A stretch of DNA of 7,935 bases from Nitrosomonadales bacterium (GTDB lineage: Bacteria; Pseudomonadota; Gammaproteobacteria; Burkholderiales; SG8-41): positions 1-7,935 of the forward strand of contig VFLF01000199.1 in assembly GCA_009885185.1 (NCBI GenBank). The letters run 5' to 3'. This document shows positions 5,878 to 7,935 of the stretch, piece by piece. The translations under genes were made by a program, and so were the position numbers. The notes beneath the pieces were generated by a model. It was not told the DNA's origin, made no database searches, and worked only from the letters and a program-made list of their open reading frames with translations. Every line of letters begins with the position of its first letter. Positions within the stretch are counted from its first letter, which is position 1.

Positions 5878-6879
5878 CTACTCGCTGGGCTTGATATTCG
5901 CCATCTGGATGACCTTTGCCCACTTCACCTGGTCGCGCGCGAGAAACGCGCTGAACTCCTCCGGCGTGCCGCCGATGGGTTCGGCGCCTTCGCGCAAGAA
6001 ACGCTCGCGCACCTCCGGCACGATCAGCATGCGCGCGATTTCCGTGTTGATTTTCGCGGTTACGTCCCTCGGAATACCCGCCGGGCCCACGATGCCGTAC
6101 CACCCCACGACGTCGTAACCCGCCACGCTGTCACCGATCGGCGGCACGTCCGGCAGCATCGGCGAGCGCTTCGCCATGGTGATGCCCACGCCGCGCAGCT
6201 TGCCGGCCTGGATCATCGGCACCGCGGCGGCGATCGATGGTAACGACAGATCAACATGCCCTCCCAGCAAATCCACCAGCGCAGGTCCGGTGCCCTTGTA
6301 AGGCACGTGTACGAATTTCACTTTCGCCATCATTTGCAGCAATTCACCCGACAGATGGCCCGGCGAGCCCGTGCCCGCCGAGGCCTGGGTCAACGCCCCC
6401 GCCTTGGATCGCGCAATCGCCAATAAATCCCTCACGTTCTTGACCGGCACCGACGGATGCACCACCAGTACATTGGGTATGCCGGCTACCAGTGAAATCG
6501 CGGTGAAATCCTTCAGCGGATCGCGCTGCTGGCGCGTATACAGCATCGGATTGGTGGTCAATCCCGGCGAGGTCATGAACAACGTGTATCCATCCGGCGC
6601 GGACTTCGCGGTCAGTTCGCTGGCGATGAGACCATTCGCGCCGGGGCGATTCTCCACAATGACCTGCTGCCCCCACGCGGCGCCGAGCCGCTGCGCCACC
6701 GTGCGCGCGGAACTGTCAGTGAAACCACCGGGCGTGAATCCCGCCAGTATGCGCACGACTTTTGCCGGATACGCCTGCGCCGATCCCGCTCCGGCTCCCG
6801 TCGGGGCGGCCGATTGCCCCCAAACAACCGCCGGTATGCAACACAGCGACGCGCCGGCAACAATGGCAAATCTACCCAT
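5878..6879 (-). CDS. Bug-family (TctC/TTT) periplasmic solute-binding protein, copy 3
   Basis: A 333-residue periplasmic binding protein. After an N-terminal hydrophobic segment (AIVAGASLCCIPAVVWG) comes an Ala/Gly-rich stretch to about residue 36. The mature domain then begins AYPAKVVRILAGFTPGG, with the Bug motifs PGGFTD, NRPGANG and APDGYTLF, then RDPLKDF, HVPYKGTGPAL, MAKRSP, and the C-terminal VKWAKVIQMANI. Cleavage could be after VVWG or later at AQA; Cys residues in the leader do not fit a lipobox. ATG at 6879 is chosen because its A is also the last base of the upstream TGA (TGATG), a classic coupled start. An upstream in-frame ATG at 6939 would add 20 residues overlapping the neighbour. 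It is clearly more distant from copies 1 and 2 than they are from each other. The ligand is unknown. Confidence 0.94.
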   Translation of the reverse strand: MGRFAIVAGASLCCIPAVVWGQSAAPTGAGAGSAQAYPAKVVRILAGFTPGGFTDSSARTVAQRLGAAWGQQVIVENRPGANGLIASELTAKSAPDGYTLFMTSPGLTTNPMLYTRQQRDPLKDFTAISLVAGIPNVLVVHPSVPVKNVRDLLAIARSKAGALTQASAGTGSPGHLSGELLQMMAKVKFVHVPYKGTGPALVDLLGGHVDLSLPSIAAAVPMIQAGKLRGVGITMAKRSPMLPDVPPIGDSVAGYDVVGWYGIVGPAGIPRDVTAKINTEIARMLIVPEVRERFLREGAEPIGGTPEEFSAFLARDQVKWAKVIQMANIKPSE

Positions 6880-7935
6880 CAACCACACGCCACCGCGTAA
6901 ACATCCTCCACATCCTGCGGCAATCGCGATTCGTGCCACGAGGCGCCGGTGTCATTGGTCGCGAACACCTGACCGCAGCGCGACACGCAGCACACCGTCG
7001 CCGCATCACGCGGATGCACCGCTGAAGACATCATAGTGGCGTTGGCGGTATAACCGTGATCGACGCGGCGCCATGAGGCGCCCACGTCATCGCTGCGATA
7101 CAACGAACCCACCTTGCCGCGCGAAGACTGCGACAGACACGCATACATCACGCGCGGATCGTGCGGCGACACCATCACGTCGCGACAATAGGTCATCGGC
7201 GAATAGCGGCCCACTTCGATATCCTTCCAGCTTGCGCCGCCGTCGTCGCCGCGGAAAATGCCCATGCGAACGGCAAGAAACGGATGGCCGGGATTCGCCG
7301 CGCTAATGGTAATGGCGTGCGAATCCAGCATGCCCGAGGCGTCGGTATTGCTGTCGAGCCGGCTTTTCAGATGCGGCTGATCTGCCAGCCGGATCAGCGG
7401 TTCGGAAAGATCGGTCCAGGTGTCGCCGCCATCGGTGCTGCGGATGACGCCACTCACCTCAAGCGAGACATACAAATCATCCGGGCGCGATGCATCGGCG
7501 GCAATGCCGATGGTGCGCGTGGGGAAATTCATCGGGCAATGTCCGGGGTCAAACGCGCGCGACAGCTTGCGCCAGGTGTCGCCGCCGTCTTCACTGCGGT
7601 ACAGCCCCACCGGCGCCGCGCCCGCGTACATCACCTTCGGGTTCGCCGGATGAAATACCAGCGACCAGATAATCACGCCGCGTTCGGGAAAGCCGAGCCG
7701 CTCCCAGGTGTCGCCGCCGTCGATGCTGCGGTACGGGCCGTCCTGCGTGCCGACAAAAATCACGGCGCGCTCGTGCGGATGAAACACGATCACGCGCGCC
7801 TCCACGTTCTCCGGCAGGCCGGCGGTTAGCGATTGCCAAGGTGACACAACGAATTCGTCGTCCAGCGTCTTGCGAAAAAATCCGCCGAGATAGCGCTTGC
7901 CGTTTTTCAGATTAAAGTAAGCGCCACCCGCAAAC
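6879..7935 (-). CDS. Asp-box (BNR) repeat beta-propeller protein, N-terminus outside window
   Basis: The minus-strand frame is open from the TGA at 6881-6879 to the window edge, giving about 351 residues. An internal GTG at 7847 is not the start: in-frame sequence upstream of it (AYFNLKNGKRYLGGFFRKTL) looks like the real N-terminal part. Six Asp-boxes are visible: SIDGGDTW, SEDGGDTW, STDGGDTW, GDDGGASW, SDDVGASW, TNDTGASW. Each follows a YR/VF-type strand, and several are preceded by HPxxPxVMYA-like segments, as in sortilin/VPS10-like and photosystem-assembly-like propellers. Such proteins are often labelled glycosyl hydrolases, but no sialidase catalytic Arg triad or Tyr/Glu pair is evident, so binding or scaffold function is as likely. 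The missing start hides any signal peptide. It is translationally coupled to the following Bug gene. Confidence 0.87.
   Translation of the reverse strand, partial: FAGGAYFNLKNGKRYLGGFFRKTLDDEFVVSPWQSLTAGLPENVEARVIVFHPHERAVIFVGTQDGPYRSIDGGDTWERLGFPERGVIIWSLVFHPANPKVMYAGAAPVGLYRSEDGGDTWRKLSRAFDPGHCPMNFPTRTIGIAADASRPDDLYVSLEVSGVIRSTDGGDTWTDLSEPLIRLADQPHLKSRLDSNTDASGMLDSHAITISAANPGHPFLAVRMGIFRGDDGGASWKDIEVGRYSPMTYCRDVMVSPHDPRVMYACLSQSSRGKVGSLYRSDDVGASWRRVDHGYTANATMMSSAVHPRDAATVCCVSRCGQVFATNDTGASWHESRLPQDVEDVYAVACG
6936..7721 (-). repeat. Six Asp-box coding repeats within the propeller gene
   Basis: Six related 18-base blocks encode the Asp-box cores. On the plus strand they lie at 7704-7721, 7572-7589, 7416-7433, 7227-7244, 7071-7088 and 6936-6953. 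The first two are identical and the third differs at one base (CCAGGTGTCGCCGCC[G/A]TC). Later ones drift progressively. In coding order the starts are 44, 52, 63, 52 and 45 codons apart, consistent with one box per propeller blade plus one longer insertion. Confidence 0.85.

Noticed and set aside
6811..6840. Possible lipoprotein signal in the third Bug leader (adjacent Cys residues)
   Set aside because: The residues before the cysteines do not fit a lipobox, and downstream Ala-x-Ala sites better suit ordinary Sec cleavage.
6880..6939. Upstream ATG at 6939 for the third Bug gene
   Set aside because: It would overlap the propeller gene by 61 bases and disrupt a normal signal peptide order; the TGATG overlap at 6879 is the better start.
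7161..7829. 222-codon open frame on the plus strand opposite the propeller gene
   Set aside because: It is antisense to a well-supported gene, its composition is Arg/Ala/His-rich as expected from shadow frames in GC-rich DNA, and no domain is recognisable.
7845..7847. GTG at 7847 as the real start of the Asp-box protein
   Set aside because: The reading frame stays open to the window edge with plausible protein sequence upstream, so the gene is truncated by the window rather than starting here.

Overview
The window reads as a GC-rich betaproteobacterial chromosome segment, most likely Burkholderiales or a relative. This is an inference from three things: three Bug-type (TctC/TTT family) periplasmic binding proteins within 8 kb, strong G/C preference at third codon positions, and homolog types common in Bordetella/Cupriavidus/Comamonadaceae-like genomes. 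Coding density is very high. The longest non-coding gap is about 92 bases, so no stretch over 300 bases lacks a gene. I see no rRNA, tRNA, CRISPR array, transposase, integrase or prophage structural gene.

Region 1 (1-3312, + strand) looks like one catabolic/uptake operon. It holds the tail of an alpha/beta hydrolase, a second alpha/beta hydrolase of the 2,6-dihydropseudooxynicotine-hydrolase/FrsA-like type, and two tandem 322-aa Bug binding proteins. Gaps are 47, 5 and 5 bases. The binding proteins presumably capture a small organic acid or amide in the periplasm. No TctA/TctB membrane partner is present, as is usual for expanded 'orphan' Bug genes. Region 2 (3405-4403, + strand) is a D-2-hydroxyacid dehydrogenase bounded on both sides by short degenerate 7-bp repeat arrays.

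Region 3 (4477-5872) is a small housekeeping-like island with a divergent promoter region. On the minus strand is a short DEDDy 3'-5' exonuclease (RNase D-like domain only). On the plus strand is an all-alpha 'dimeric' dUTPase with a good sigma70-like promoter and Shine-Dalgarno sequence. Region 4 (5878-7935, - strand) is an Asp-box (BNR) beta-propeller protein, cut by the window edge, followed by a third Bug binding protein. Its ATG overlaps the propeller stop codon (TGATG), so the two should be co-translated.

The most unusual signals are: (a) heptamer arrays that fit one degenerate consensus, GG[AC][GT][GT][AGT]A, present in both intergenic spacers around the dehydrogenase, each with inverted copies that can fold back; and (b) the tight coupling of an Asp-box propeller to a Bug solute-binding protein. 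I found no convincing wholly new system. These two are the leads worth testing.
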